NCBI GenBank assembly: GCA_036365455.1
Contig: JAWQUS010000011.1
Coordinates: 7,584,001-7,648,000 of the forward strand
DNA length: 64,000 bases
Reading direction: 5' to 3'
From: Macrosoma leucophasiata
Taxonomy: Eukaryota > Arthropoda > Insecta > Lepidoptera > Hedylidae
The translations under genes were made by a program, and so were the position numbers. Shown here piece after piece: positions 24,501 through 38,100 of the stretch. The notes beneath the pieces are model-generated. The model was given only the letters and a program-made list of their open reading frames with translations. It ran no database searches and had not been told where the DNA came from. Every line of letters begins with the position of its first letter. Position 1 is the stretch's first letter.

Positions 24501-27500
24501 AAATTTTGTACTACCTTTCGTCTCCTTTTTGCAAGAATGATTCCTCGAAAATTAATTTGATCCGCTCATTCTTTCTGTAACAAATCATAAGATAACTATC
24601 AGTTTTTTTATATGCAAAAATCACAATAGTTTATTAGATACGATGCAGTGCAAATAGACCTATGATATGGCACAAGTTCATTGGCTAATTAAGCATTATA
24701 AACAAATATGCTTAATTATTTAATGAACTTAACTTCACTCCTATAGTATATAATACATGCATTCAAGCATACATACAAACACGCATGATTCGTCAGTTAC
24801 ATACCATTTGTTTCACGTAATAGGCGAGCATATGCCAAGTAATCATAGCTTCATAGCGAATGAACTTTAGATCTTCTAGCAACTAACTTAAATGTAACAT
24901 TAATGTTAATTTGATACGCCTGTTACGTGAGTAAACATTTGACAAACGGTCCAGAAACCGACCATTAGGCAGTGGGCTAGGCGTAGGAACGTGACTATTC
25001 CACCGCCCATTAATAATGGCAACCCTTGATACGTCCCACTACTGGGCACGAGTCTCCCCTTCTTGGGAGGAGGCCTGGAGCTTACTCCACCACGCTGCTA
25101 ATATGCGGGTTGGTAGTAGTTACTAACCCGCTGTCGGATGTTTTCAAACCGCCCATAAGGCCTCCGACAACATTTAACAAGTGCTATCTAATGATACCAA
25201 CCGGGACCGACGGCTCTACGTGCCCTCCGAAGCACGGAAAAGCGCATTTTAATTTGCCACTAGCGGTTACTCATCACACACTCGACAGCACACGTATCGC
25301 TTAGCCGAGTAGATCGCTTCCGATCTACACCAGCCGCGGAGCCATGTGCGCCATACCGTCCATTAGTGAAAAATATTTTTTTACTAGTCCAGTCAGTCAA
25401 CCGAACAATGGCGGCCATACCACTACAAAACTACCGATACTGCGATCGCCAACCGTCATTCCAAACGTGGCGATTGTTGATTATCCCCCTCTCACGTTAT
25501 GCAATGTAATAGGGCATTTTTCTGGAAGGCACAAAAGTGCAGCAGTCGATGTCTTACGCCTGAAATGATGATGATGATGAAGATATTGAGGTTATTTGAG
25601 GTATCTAGGAATTAATATAATGAAGATATATTTAAACTGCCTCAGTAGCGTAGTGGTAGCAGGCCACTACTACTGCGCTGGGGGTCCTGGGTTCGATTCT
25701 CGGGTCGAGAACTATCAGAGATCTTTGGTTCTATTGGGATTTTTCCATTTTCTGGAAGTTGCCCAGTACCTCGGAGTTTGGTAATGTGCCCGGAGATGGC
25801 AACAGGTTCGCCACCTGTTACATGGCATAAAACGTAACCGGCGAGTCGTGGGTGTTTGCATGTATGCTTGAATGCCTGCGTATACCAATGCCTACTCCTT
25901 CGGGCATTACAGGCGTGAAGTTCATTTTTTTTTAACTTAAATCTTCGCTCACATAATGTAACTATAATACTTATTATTTGTCTTAATAAATGGATCATTT
26001 TCTACATCTTCAAAATTAATAATCACAAAAAATCCTCAATTTAAACCATCCACCCAACGTTCGTTTCATTTTTACTTAGCCAGCACAAACGACCGTGCCA
26101 ACAATAAAAGATGTCGTAAAGGAGTTCTTCCTTTATGACCTTACAGTCCGAGCAAAATATGGTAATAATAAGCCCGGATCTCCATTCGGAGCGATTCAAA
26201 TGTACCAGGTGTACGACATAGAATGTCTTTAAAGTTGAAATACGCTGATGCGATTATTACCTGGAAAAGGTACGAATAAGCGGCTGCATGTGGACGGTGT
26301 TTGCATGTATTCAAGTAGTATACATGCAAACACCAACGATTCATCAATTACGTTTTGCCGCATGTGATTGATTCCGAGCCTTTTGACTACTCATGGCATT
26401 TTTTTATAATGAACATTAAGAGCGGCCTTGTAAAACTAATTGTAGTAATACACCTCTGCATTCTGTACGGCGGACCAAATCCGCCGACCAAATCCGCTCT
26501 TGCTACACACGACTGGATTCGGTCAAACACGCGCAAATGGACCGCATCGGACTTGATTAATAATTCCAGATTAAAGGCCAGATTTTGTTCGGAGCGTACC
26601 GAATCTGCTGTCCGCTCCGTACCAAATCTGGACGTGTGTTACTAATATAAAGAAAGAAATAAAAATATCGATTTTTTAACATTCAGGTATTCTGATACGA
26701 TAGTGACAGATATGCATTTCTCATTGATGATAATTGAATACTGCAGCCTATACACAAAAACCGAAAGTCAAAATACAGGTTCTCATGAGGCCTGATTTAG
26801 GACGTCGATTCTTTCTGATAAGGATTAATTTTTTAATAGATGCTAATGGAATGGAAGTGTCATAAATTAGTGTCATAATGCGCTGGTCGGTTAGCTTGTG
26901 AATTGAAGACGTAGTCGCATGTATTTATATACCTATCAATAGTAGCCTGTTATCACTTGTCTACTAAGCTCAAGTAGTTCAAAACATACATAAAAAAATT
27001 ATACAAATTTACATCAGGCTATATTGATGTTTTTTTAGGAGCTCAGCAATGGACATACATTGATCTTAGCTTGCTTGGTGAGTCCGACACATATAGTTTT
27101 GTAAGCGAAGCCCACGGCTGTGCGAGATGGTTAGATCATTGTATTGTTAACAATTCCGCCGTACAAACTATTAACAGTGTTCATATTGAATATAGTATGC
27201 AGTGGTCTGACCATTTCCCACTAGTCATTGAGTGTAACTTAGGCCAGGTACTGAGTAGAGATGAGGCAGTCATTACACCAAAGCATAATCAAATTATTTG
27301 GGGAGAACGCACTGCTGACCAGATTCGGTATTATCAAGAGATTTGTCACAGTAAATTGAGGGAAATAGATTTTCCAGTAGAGTTGTCACAGTGTTATGAT
27401 TCAATGTGTGATAATGAGGAGCATCTTTATGCCGCACAATACCTTTGTATTGTGCGGAATATGTACTTGAAGGTGGTTGTCATTCTCTCGGAAGCTGCTA

Positions 27501-30500
27501 CATTGTCTCATAGGCGAGTTAAAGCACGGAGGAGGGGTGGTCACATTGCCGGTTGGAACAAATATGTTTCGTCGTCTCATAGGGAGGCTAGGCTGAAATT
27601 TTTGGCTTGGGTAGAAGCTGGCAAACCTCAGATTGGCCAAGCATATTTAGAAATGAGCGATAGTAAGAAAACATTTAAAAATATCTTAAGTGGTGCCAAG
27701 ATAGGCAAGAACAAATTAAAATGGATATTCTTGCATCTCGCCATACCGCCAAAGATTTTGGAAACAGACAGGTAAAACGAATGGAAGGCCTGGCCTTCCT
27801 GTGAGTGTCGGAGGAGTTAGTGATCACACACAGATCGCTAATCTCTTTAGGGAGCGTTTTAGTGTAAAATCAAGGCAGAATAACATAGACAATTTAAATA
27901 ACAGCGAAGCAAGCGGTGCTGGTTGTTCAGGAGAAAAGTATACTGTTTACAGCTAAAGATGTGCGCAAAGTCATCAACGACATGGGTAGAGGTAAGTCTC
28001 CTGGGCATGATGGTCTCAGCATCGAGCATTTTAAATGTGCTGGAGGTCACTTGTCGCGAGTACTTTCTATGTTTTATAACTTTTGTTTAGGACACGGTTA
28101 CTTACCAGAACAAATGGCGAAAACTATTGTGGTTCCGATTAGTAAAAACAAGGCTAGTGATTTATCGGATATAGGCAACTATCGGCCCATCTCGTTAGCG
28201 ACAATTACGGCAAAAGTTCTTGACGGATTGCTTAATGATATATTACATCGTCACAAAGCACTGTACGACGCCCAGTTTGGATTTAGAACAGGGCTCTCCA
28301 CTGAAAGTGCAATAGTATGTCTTAAGCAGGCGGTCAGGTACTATATTGATAGAAAAACGTCGGTGTACGCGTGCTTCCTGGATCTTTCCTGTGCTTTTGA
28401 TACTGTATTGTATCACAAGCTTTGGGAGAAGCTGGTTGGCGCGGGTGTACCGACGGAAGTCATAAATTTATTGAAAAGTTGGTATGTCAGTCAGAAAAAC
28501 CTGGTGAGATGGGCTGGTGCCCTATCCGATCCGTACAATATGGAATGTGGTGTAAGACAGGGGGGATTAACCTCTCCTCTGTTGTTCAACCTCTACATCA
28601 ATGACCTAATTAGCGAGCTCTGCAGTACGCATGTTGGTTGTTTCATAGACAAAGTGTGCGTCAATAACATCAGTTACGCTGACGACATGGTTTTGCTGGG
28701 CCCGTCAGTAGGTGGGGTTCGTAAACTAATATCAATATGCGAGGCTTATGCGGAGGAGCATGGACTTACGTATAATACGACGAAAAGCGAAGTTGTTATA
28801 TTTAAGTCACAACACGCGATTGCTTGTGTTCATGTTCCTCCTATTAAGTTAAATGGCCAGATCCTGAGAGTGGTAGCCAGTTTCAAGTACTTAGGACATA
28901 TAGTATGTGCAGACCTGAAACATGATGCCGATTTTAACGTGAGCGCAGGGCGTTGGCCGTTCGGGGAAACATGCTTGTTCGTAGATTTGCACGCTGCTCG
29001 AGAGAAGTGAAGATCACACTTTTTAAGGCATACTGCCAGTCTTTTTACTCAAGCGCACTATGGGTAAGCTGTACTCGAAGAGCCGCCAATGTCTTGCATG
29101 TGCAATACAACAATATCTTCAGGATGTTGTTGCGACTGCCACGAGATTGTAGCGCATCCGGTATGTTGGTTGAAGCGCGCGTTGACGGCTATCATGCGAT
29201 CATGCGCAAGAAAGTCGCCTCACTCTTTCATCGGGTGAGAGGCAGCAGCAACGGCATCCTGAGGATGATTGCTGCAAGATTTGACTGCCCCATCCAAAAT
29301 AAATGGATTAATATATTGATATCTTATAATATTTGAGTACATAATGCTATTGTTTCTAATAATTAATTGAATTTATATAATTATTTGTATTGGCAATTTC
29401 TAATAATATTTTCTGTGTATATTACTAACAAATTTAATTTACTAACATTATTGTATGAATTTTCATTTGTAATTTGAAATAAAGAAATTAAATTAAAATT
29501 TTATTCATCTCGATCTTTAAAAGACTAGTTATCGTTGGCTACTAACCCACCAATCCGCATTGGAGCAGCGTGGTGGAGAAAGCTCCAGGTCTCCCCCCAA
29601 AAAGGGGAGAGACTTGTGCCCAGCAGTGGGACGTATAATGGGTTGCCATTATTTATCAATTAGAACGATATAATTAAATTACGAAAAATGTTAACCCAGT
29701 ATCGTGTACGCTGTGAGTACTTGCGAATAACTACTAGTCGCAGTATATGCATCAAAGAAACCGATCCTTACCTCGCGTTGAAGTGATAAGTGCATCGTAC
29801 GTTGCTAGGATAACTCGAGGGATATCTAGGGCTGTATAAACGGCCATGCGCTGGCCGGTTAGCTTGTGAATTGAACACATAGTCGCATGTATCTGGAACT
29901 TGGACGCCGTCTGTTTCGAAGTTACCTGTAATAGTAGGTATTTTATTTGTTAAGCACAAGTTATGTGAACAAGTGAGATTAATTAAGTTTCTTCACTTTT
30001 TCAGAATATTAACATGTGTGCTAATATTGTAAGCTTTTTTTATGTAATGGAAGTGGCACACAAGCATGCAGTTCACATTGATGTTAAGTGATGACTGCAG
30101 CCTATAGACACCTACACAAAGACCAAGGTCAAAATGCAGATGCGTTACCACTCCTGAGGCCTAAGGTGTTATGCCTCTGTGCCGTAAATTACAGGGCCAT
30201 ACATTACCACCCCGACCGGAATACGATAGTGCTGAACACTACCATTTAGCTTCAAGTTTAATAGTTAATGCGGTGGTGACTTCGCTCGCGAGCTCCGTCA
30301 CTGGAGCTCTACCACCAGTAAAGCTGAAGATTTTGTTTGTTGCAAAGCAATAAGTTCAGGAAACTATTGTTTAGAACTGATAGAATAATTTTCTTGCAGT
30401 GTATGCCATGTCGTCTGCTATAATTAATACGTTTGTCATTTTTCACTTAAACAAATAAATAATTCAAAGTAAGAAAAGCTATTTTATATCATTACGTAAC

Positions 30501-33500
30501 GTATCTACACGCCTGTAGTCTCTGAAAGAGTAGGCAGAGGTAAATGCATACATTCAATCATAGATGCAAACTCCCACGATTTACGGGTTACGTTTTGGCC
30601 CATGTAACAAGTGGCGAGCCTATTGACATGTTCGGGCACATTAACAAACTTCGAGGTACTGGAAAACTTCAAAAAAATGGAAAAGACACAATAAAACTAG
30701 AGATTAAGGATTTAACATCGTTATCTCTAATATCCCCCAAGCCCAGGAATCGAACCCAGGACGCCAGCGCAGTAGTAGTGGACCTGCTACCACTAGGCTA
30801 CTGAGGCAGTTTATTTTATATTTTATAACTATGAGTTTTTTTTTAATTTTATATCATAACTGTTTAAAAGTACAAGATTGCAGAGGTACTTACGTCTATC
30901 TATAAACCTGTATGATCCTATGAATCCAGTTGCATTGGTAGATTTATCACTAGTACTAAATTCCAATAGTAACAGAGGTCCGTGGGAATATAAAGCAGGT
31001 GGTACATCTGCTCTACTGCCACAAAGAACCCTCGACCATGCGGAGTATTCATTGACCCCCGGCGGACCTGGACCGTGAATGCCATCTTCGGAGTATACCT
31101 TCAGATAATCTGCTCCTGAGCAACTGTGAAATTAATAAAAAGGTGTAATTAGACATTTTGATAACAGAGAAACTAAGAAATAATAGTTCGTCAAAATGGA
31201 ATAGAGATGTATGTGATATTTTACTGGTGGTAGAGATCGAGTTAGAGTGGGTGTCTATAGGCTGCAGTCATCACTTAACATCAATGTGATCTTCATGCTT
31301 GTTTGCCACTTCCATAACATTAAAAAAAATGAGTAAGAAGCAAAGATAAAATATGATTAAACAAAATTTTAAGGTTCATCATTTTTCTTAATGGACTTAT
31401 GTGCCGTTCTTTTCTCTTTACTGGTGGCAGAGCTCTAGTGACGGAGCTCGCGGGCGTAGGCACCACCGCATTACCTAATAAACTTGCCGCTAAATGGCAG
31501 TGTTCAGCACTATGGTGTTCCGGTCAGGTGGTAATGTACTGCCCTGTAATTTCCGGCACAGAGGCATAACGCCTTAGGCCTCAGGCATCTGCATTTCGAC
31601 CTCGGTCTTAGTGTAAGTGTCTATAGACTACAGTCATCACTTAACATCAATGTGAACTGCATGCTTGTTTGCGATTTCCATTACATTAAAAAAAAGTGTA
31701 GGCGGCTCGTCTCGAGACGGCACTAGCAGAGAATATGTAATAATTCTACGTATGGAACGGACAGTTCGACATCCCGCCCGATTTCCCCGCCTCACCCAAC
31801 CTCCTCCCCTCTTATGGGCGACGTTTGGTATTTTCTGCGTGCTACGCACACAGGTGTATGTGTAAATACACGTCACTGATTGATGTCTGTATAATAGAGA
31901 CCAAATTAAGCGTTTGTATGGAATTTTGGCCGAGTGTCCGCACGTAGGGAACCCGTGTCCGCGGTGTGGCACTAGTCTACTTCACCGGGCAATTAGCGAG
32001 CGCAAAGCAAAAGGCTCTCATAAGGCTCGCAAAGGGCTCTCAGCCTACACAACTGCCTAAGAGAGACTCCTGCGGATACTTATCTACACAAATAAATAAC
32101 ATTGGAGTATCTGTTTGTAATATTAAAATAACCGCTTTTTACTAAATTCATATAATATGTATATATACCAAAACAACATACTTTACAATTTTTGTCTGTC
32201 TGTCTGTCTGTCCGTTTGGCAGGGCTAATCTTGGGAACAGCTGCACCAATTTTGACGGGACTTTCACTGGCAGATAGCTGATGTTATAAGGAGTAACTTA
32301 GGTTACTTTTATACTAGCTTCGCCTACGACTTCGTCCGGGTAGATACTGAACAATCATAAATTATCACGCGGACGAAGTCGCGGGGACATCTAGTCAATA
32401 CATATAATAAGACTCTAAAAATCGAATGTCTGTACATTAAATATTTTTTCCAAAAAACTGATACGGGACGATTAAAGAAGAGAAACCTAAAAAACATTTT
32501 TTGGAATATTTGTCTGTCTGTCTGTCTGACACATAACAACTTTGAAACGACCCAACGGATTTGAACGCGATTATCAGGTGGATTACATACGATTAGGAGA
32601 GTTGTCAAAACCTTGTTTCGTCAAAATCGGTTAAGGCAAAAATAAGTTATGGTCAATTGAAAATTTACTTCAAACACTGCTTCAAATTAACTATAAGTCT
32701 ATTATAGGTCTGGATAATTGTAGTAACCACAGGTTACGCGAAAACTGGCCTACACGCAGGCAGAGCCGCGGGCAACAGCTAGTCCCCAATAAAGACCTCG
32801 CAAATCGTGTTGAGATTGGGGCTGAGGGTGAGCGCGGCGCTGAACGCAGAGGCGTGTTCGTTGGGGTAATTAAAGTATTGTATGACTGTGATTATTCTCC
32901 GCAGCTATGGCCATCGTGGTCCATAGAGCAAAACGGGCCACCGGCAGGCAGACCGGAGGGGAGTAACCATATGCAGGCTTTCCCCTCTGTCAAAGTACAA
33001 GACCTAATGGTTCTATGTCTGTCGCCCAGATAAATAAATGTGTGCGTGAAATTGTGTTCGGTCAAAAACGGATTTAAGGCCACATACTGGCCACTGTCTT
33101 TATTCCTAATTTGAAGATGGCGTCTGTCATCTATTATTTTATTATTTTATGCCTTCACTTTTTAGACTTTACTTTTACAATGAACATGAGAAGAAATTAC
33201 AAGATTTATTATTCCTAAAACTACTAATTCTTTTCCTTTCAACTATTACCTGTGCATCATTCTTTACAAATTGTTTATGTATTTTGTTAACATCAAGGTG
33301 TGAATTACGTGGTAATAGACGATTTTTGTAGTGTGAGTTCGTATCACACGTATTTTCCCCCGCAAAAAATGACTGTCTTGCATCGGCTATAAACGCTATG
33401 GCTCCTCCCTTACGGTTCGCCATGACCAATGGGCCGAGTTGCTCTATGTCGTGGTCTCACCGTGGAAGAAGAAGACATAGGAGTCAATTCTTCACTCAAA

Positions 33501-35144
33501 ATATTTTAATTCACTTATTATCACGCACATCATTATTTTTTCTTTAACCACAGGGATTTTTCCTTTTATCTGGCAAAAAGCCTTTGTGACTCCACTTCCC
33601 AAAGTTAATAATCCCTGTGAATTAAAGGAGTATAGGCCCATCTCAATATTGCCGTTTCTTTCTAAAACTCTCGAAGCAGTTGTGCATAAACAGGTTTCTT
33701 TTTTCATACACGGCAATGATCTTGTATCTCCTTACCAATCCGGCTTTCGTCCTGGCCACAGTACTACCACTACACTTCTCAAAGTGACCGAAGATATCAG
33801 GAGTGGCATGGAGGATGGAATGGTCACTGTCTTGGTACTAATTGACTTCTCAAACGCATTCAACATGGTAGACCATGATATCCTTCTTGCGATTTTGAGA
33901 CATCTTAATTTTTCCTCTCTAGCAGTTAATTGATTTTCGTCATATCTAGATAATAGACAGCAGGCAGTTCGAGTTAAAGGAGTTCTTTCTGACTGGTGTC
34001 ACCTCAGTGCAGGTGTACCACAAAGTGGTATTCTTTCCCCTCTACTTTTCTCTATCTTTATAAACATTATTTCGACTGTTTTGGTCTGCTCTTACCATTT
34101 CTATGCAGATGACCTACAATTATATAGTCAGGCTGAAGTAATTGATGTTGCTTTTAGTAAGATTAATGCCAATCTCAGTAAAATTAGTTCTTGGTCACAC
34201 AAATATGGCATCCAAGTAAATCCGGATAAGTGTCAGGCCATCATAGTGGGTAGTTCTAGACAATTAGGCAAATTATTATAAGGCGAGATGGCCGTACAGA
34301 CAGTGGTGATGTTGATTGCTTTTTGTTGGCCTTTCAGACAAGTTTCATATAGGTTGATAGATGGTGAGGTGGATGTCTAGTTAATATGAGTTGGCAGTTA
34401 AGATTATTATGGATGATGATGTTGAATGACTGTACTTCCTGTTTGACTTAGGATGTAACAAAAGGGGTTACACAAAACATGTTTAAAGTAACAACGTAAG
34501 AGGAGAATTTACTTTGTCAGGAGTAGCCGAGCTATGTCATACAAAATGTTATTTCTATCCTTACAGATAATGATGATGCTGGTCCTTCAACATCACACGA
34601 GGACGTGTGAAACGTCAGGACGGCCGTGTCGGAGCAAGAAGTTTATTGTTGGTTCTGTAAAGTACTAGGCTATAGAAATACCTTGCTAAAAATATTATTT
34701 TAAGTTAATTTGATTTGTTAGACTTTGTTATCGTTTAAAATCATTATTTCATTTAAAGAGTAATTGTATTATAAAATTACATTACCGAGTTGAGGGTAGG
34801 CCTCGAGCGGGGTCGAGGCGCCATCTGACAGATCGCCGTTAACGGAGGTTATAAAATGTGTCGTTGTTGATCGAGGTGGATCATTCTTTGGTTGGACAGT
34901 GGAGTACTATTTGATTGGCGAAGTAAGATCGGTGTCGCGAACCCGCTGCTCGTTGTACTTCAAAGTTTAAAAGTGTAATTATATCAAAGAGTTTTGAGTG
35001 TAAAATTAAGCAGTGATATTCTGTTAAAGTGATTAAATCTAACCGATAATAGTGACTTATTGTTTTGTGCTAGCATTTAACCCTCAAGACGCCCACTAAA
35101 CACATGACCACGAATGATGATGTCGAGATTAACGTTGTTTCTCC

Positions 35145-35181
<37 letters not shown>

Positions 35182-38100
35182 TTATTTTTTTGTTTATTTA
35201 TACACTATACAATATGTGTAATTTTATAAATAATTTATATATGTATATAATATTTATATATTTATTTATAAATATATTTATTTTATACTTATATAGGTAC
35301 ACCTTACCGACTGAAAGCTTCTATTTGAGGTTTTATTTTTTTCTATCACTGCCAATGGTTGACTGGCAGAGAGCGCTTTAAGCGTTAAATCCGCCATTTG
35401 TACCAATGTTTTTTGATGCAATAAAGTATAAATAAATAAATAAATTATCCACTCATGATTTTTTCACCTTCAAAATACATCATCGCACGAAGCACATACG
35501 TAATAAAGTCCAGTTTAATTGCATCATAAATCAAATTTTAACAAAGCGTGAAGCAAAATGTAAAAATCTGCAATAGTGCTCTACTAGAAGAATAATTTAA
35601 TGCTATTAAATTAACTCAAAAGACAAAAGGATCACTAAAGATACTTTTTAAAATAATACGAAACACAGATATCGTGTATGTAGCTCTGCATAGTAAAGCT
35701 GCGGATATAGAAAGTTTAGTGGCACGAGAGCGTCAGCGGGAGCGTGGCAAGGTCACTATATGTTTAGACTACAGAATCGCTATAGAGCGTTTCTCGTGTG
35801 ATAATAATATAATAAACATTTTAGTAGATAACTAACTTTTTTCCGCTACTAAGCTATACGAGTATGTCCCCAAAGACAATATTTTTCATTGCATGTGTTC
35901 TTAGAGGTTTGCGAGCTATACTTATTGAAATAAAACAATTTTTATGGATTAATTTGCCGTATATCATGCTGAAATTGTTATTAAACACCTACTCAATTTT
36001 TCGGTCGTTTCCCAGTTTCTATAGCCTCGAGCAACCTAATCTCAATAGCCTCGCGTACCATTCATGGAATGAGTCGGTGTTCTCTAATCATTTTTTTAAT
36101 GGACTTACGTAAGCGGCTCGTCTCTACACTCACTAGTCAACTTCACCGAACAATTGGCGAGCGTAAAGTACTTTCAGCCTAAATAAATTTACACAATTGC
36201 CTATTTATACGAGCCCTCGTTGCGGGCATTGCGTGGAACGCGGCGACGCGTACGCGTAGAAAATACGCAAGTAACCCGCCAGTGCGTATCATTTCGATAC
36301 TCCGCTCTAAATTAGGCGCGCCGTCGACCCCGCTCCGCCTATCGCTGTAATCAAAGTCACTACCTAAAAATAGAGAAATCCCGTGAACACAATGCGGGCC
36401 GCAACCAGCTTCTTGTCGGCAATAATTTGTTGGAACGACCGAGACACGACACTCCAAACACCTATTCTGTTTTCAGATACAGCCATTTCAGTTTTCCAGC
36501 TTTCCTGGCACACAAACCTTGATCTTTGTGAATATTTAACGTGAATTCATGATTTCTTTTACTTCATTGTTTCTAAATGTTTCCTTTGTTAGGTGGAGTA
36601 CTTATATGGTTCTTAAACTTAAGTGCTAAGAGATTGAGTAGACCATTGTAAGGTTTCTGCCCGTATATTATTGTTTGATTTAATCTATATTCTTTTACTG
36701 ATGTACAGTCTTTTGCACGGTTGGGTCTATAATTCTGATTTGGACGTTAAGGTGTGACTATGATTTTCATTGTCGCAAAGTTATAACGACACACCAGGCA
36801 GCATTTGACAAAAAGTGCATTCGAGTTTTTCACGAAAAACCATGTTTTGCTAGCCTTTAGACATACTGGACACGTATGAGGTATGAACCTGCTTGCTTGC
36901 TTTTACACTGTTGCTAGTCACATTAGCCTTATCTTAAAACGTTCGTACCGAATGTTTTAAGATAAAACATCTTAATGATAGGCTTATATTTTAAGATAGT
37001 GCGACATGACGTACACAGCTTCACGATGGTCCATGGTCTGCGACCGCCCCCTTGCAAGTGGCGTCTGAATTAATGTCTAATACGTTCTCAATGCTGTAAT
37101 TATTGCACAATACAGGTCCAACAATGTCCAGTTGTTTACAAACATAATGAAGCCAAATGTGCTATCGGTCGTCGCCCTATTACCCCGACCGTGAGACAGC
37201 GGTAATAAGTATGTTCGTGAAATAATGTAATGTCACTTTCACCCTTTTCTTTTTTAAAAACCCTTTCTTTCTCGGCAATCAAAATATAGCGAACACATCA
37301 CCTCTAAGATTTAACAACTACCAGACTTGATTTACCTATTAGCCGGGCCGCAGAATCTGCTCAACGCTTAGGGCACATTTTAGTCTGCCAGTCTATATGG
37401 TTGAACCGATATGCACATTTAGTTGCGCACTGCACTTTGTACAACAGTAAATGCAGTCTGACGACTCGAACATATTATCGTCCTAGGTGTTAAAATCTTT
37501 GCATCATAGAGCTTGGACTCTAAGTTGTTAGAATATCACTCTCCGCTACCTCCGATTTTTCCAGCCGTGGTTGTCTGCCAACTAAAGTAAACTCAAACTC
37601 AAAAATTAATTTAATCACTTGGATATAATAAAACTTGCTTGTGATAGGTCAAATTACAAATATAAAACTAAAGCGAATAACAACTGATACGTTGATTAAT
37701 TTGTCAAAGTAAACAAAAATAAAATAAATAATGGTCCAAAAATGCGTAATCATTAAAATAGGTATCAACATACTCTTCCATATTCTCTTTTACAAACAGC
37801 AAGATAAGACTTAACAAAGTAATTATGATGACTTACAATGACTCTAGAATCCCCTAATCAGCAAGCTTAACCTGAATCAGATTGGAGCAGTGCGTGATCG
37901 GTATCACAGAAATTTATTGTGATAATTGTTCTCGATGCATAGGCCGGGCGATCAGCTACGTTGTTACTTCAATTCACGTTTATCTTAAATTAGCAGTATA
38001 GTATGCTCGTCCCAAATAACATTGGCTTATTTGTTTCCAATGAAAGCCACCCAAATTACAGTATAGGCCGATGGATATCAATATGTATCGCACATGAAAT

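Noticed and set aside
26141..26347. Minus-strand frame beginning [15 protein letters not shown] after a TTCCAG acceptor, thought to be the missing CUB2 core exon
   Set aside because: Its phase does not join exon 29772 (it would open with TAA), it lacks the CUB pattern, and the exon at 24515-24574 fits perfectly.
27916..29010. Reverse-transcriptase frame as a domesticated host gene
   Set aside because: Several frameshifts, missing 5' end and a LINE-type 3' end show a dead retrotransposon.
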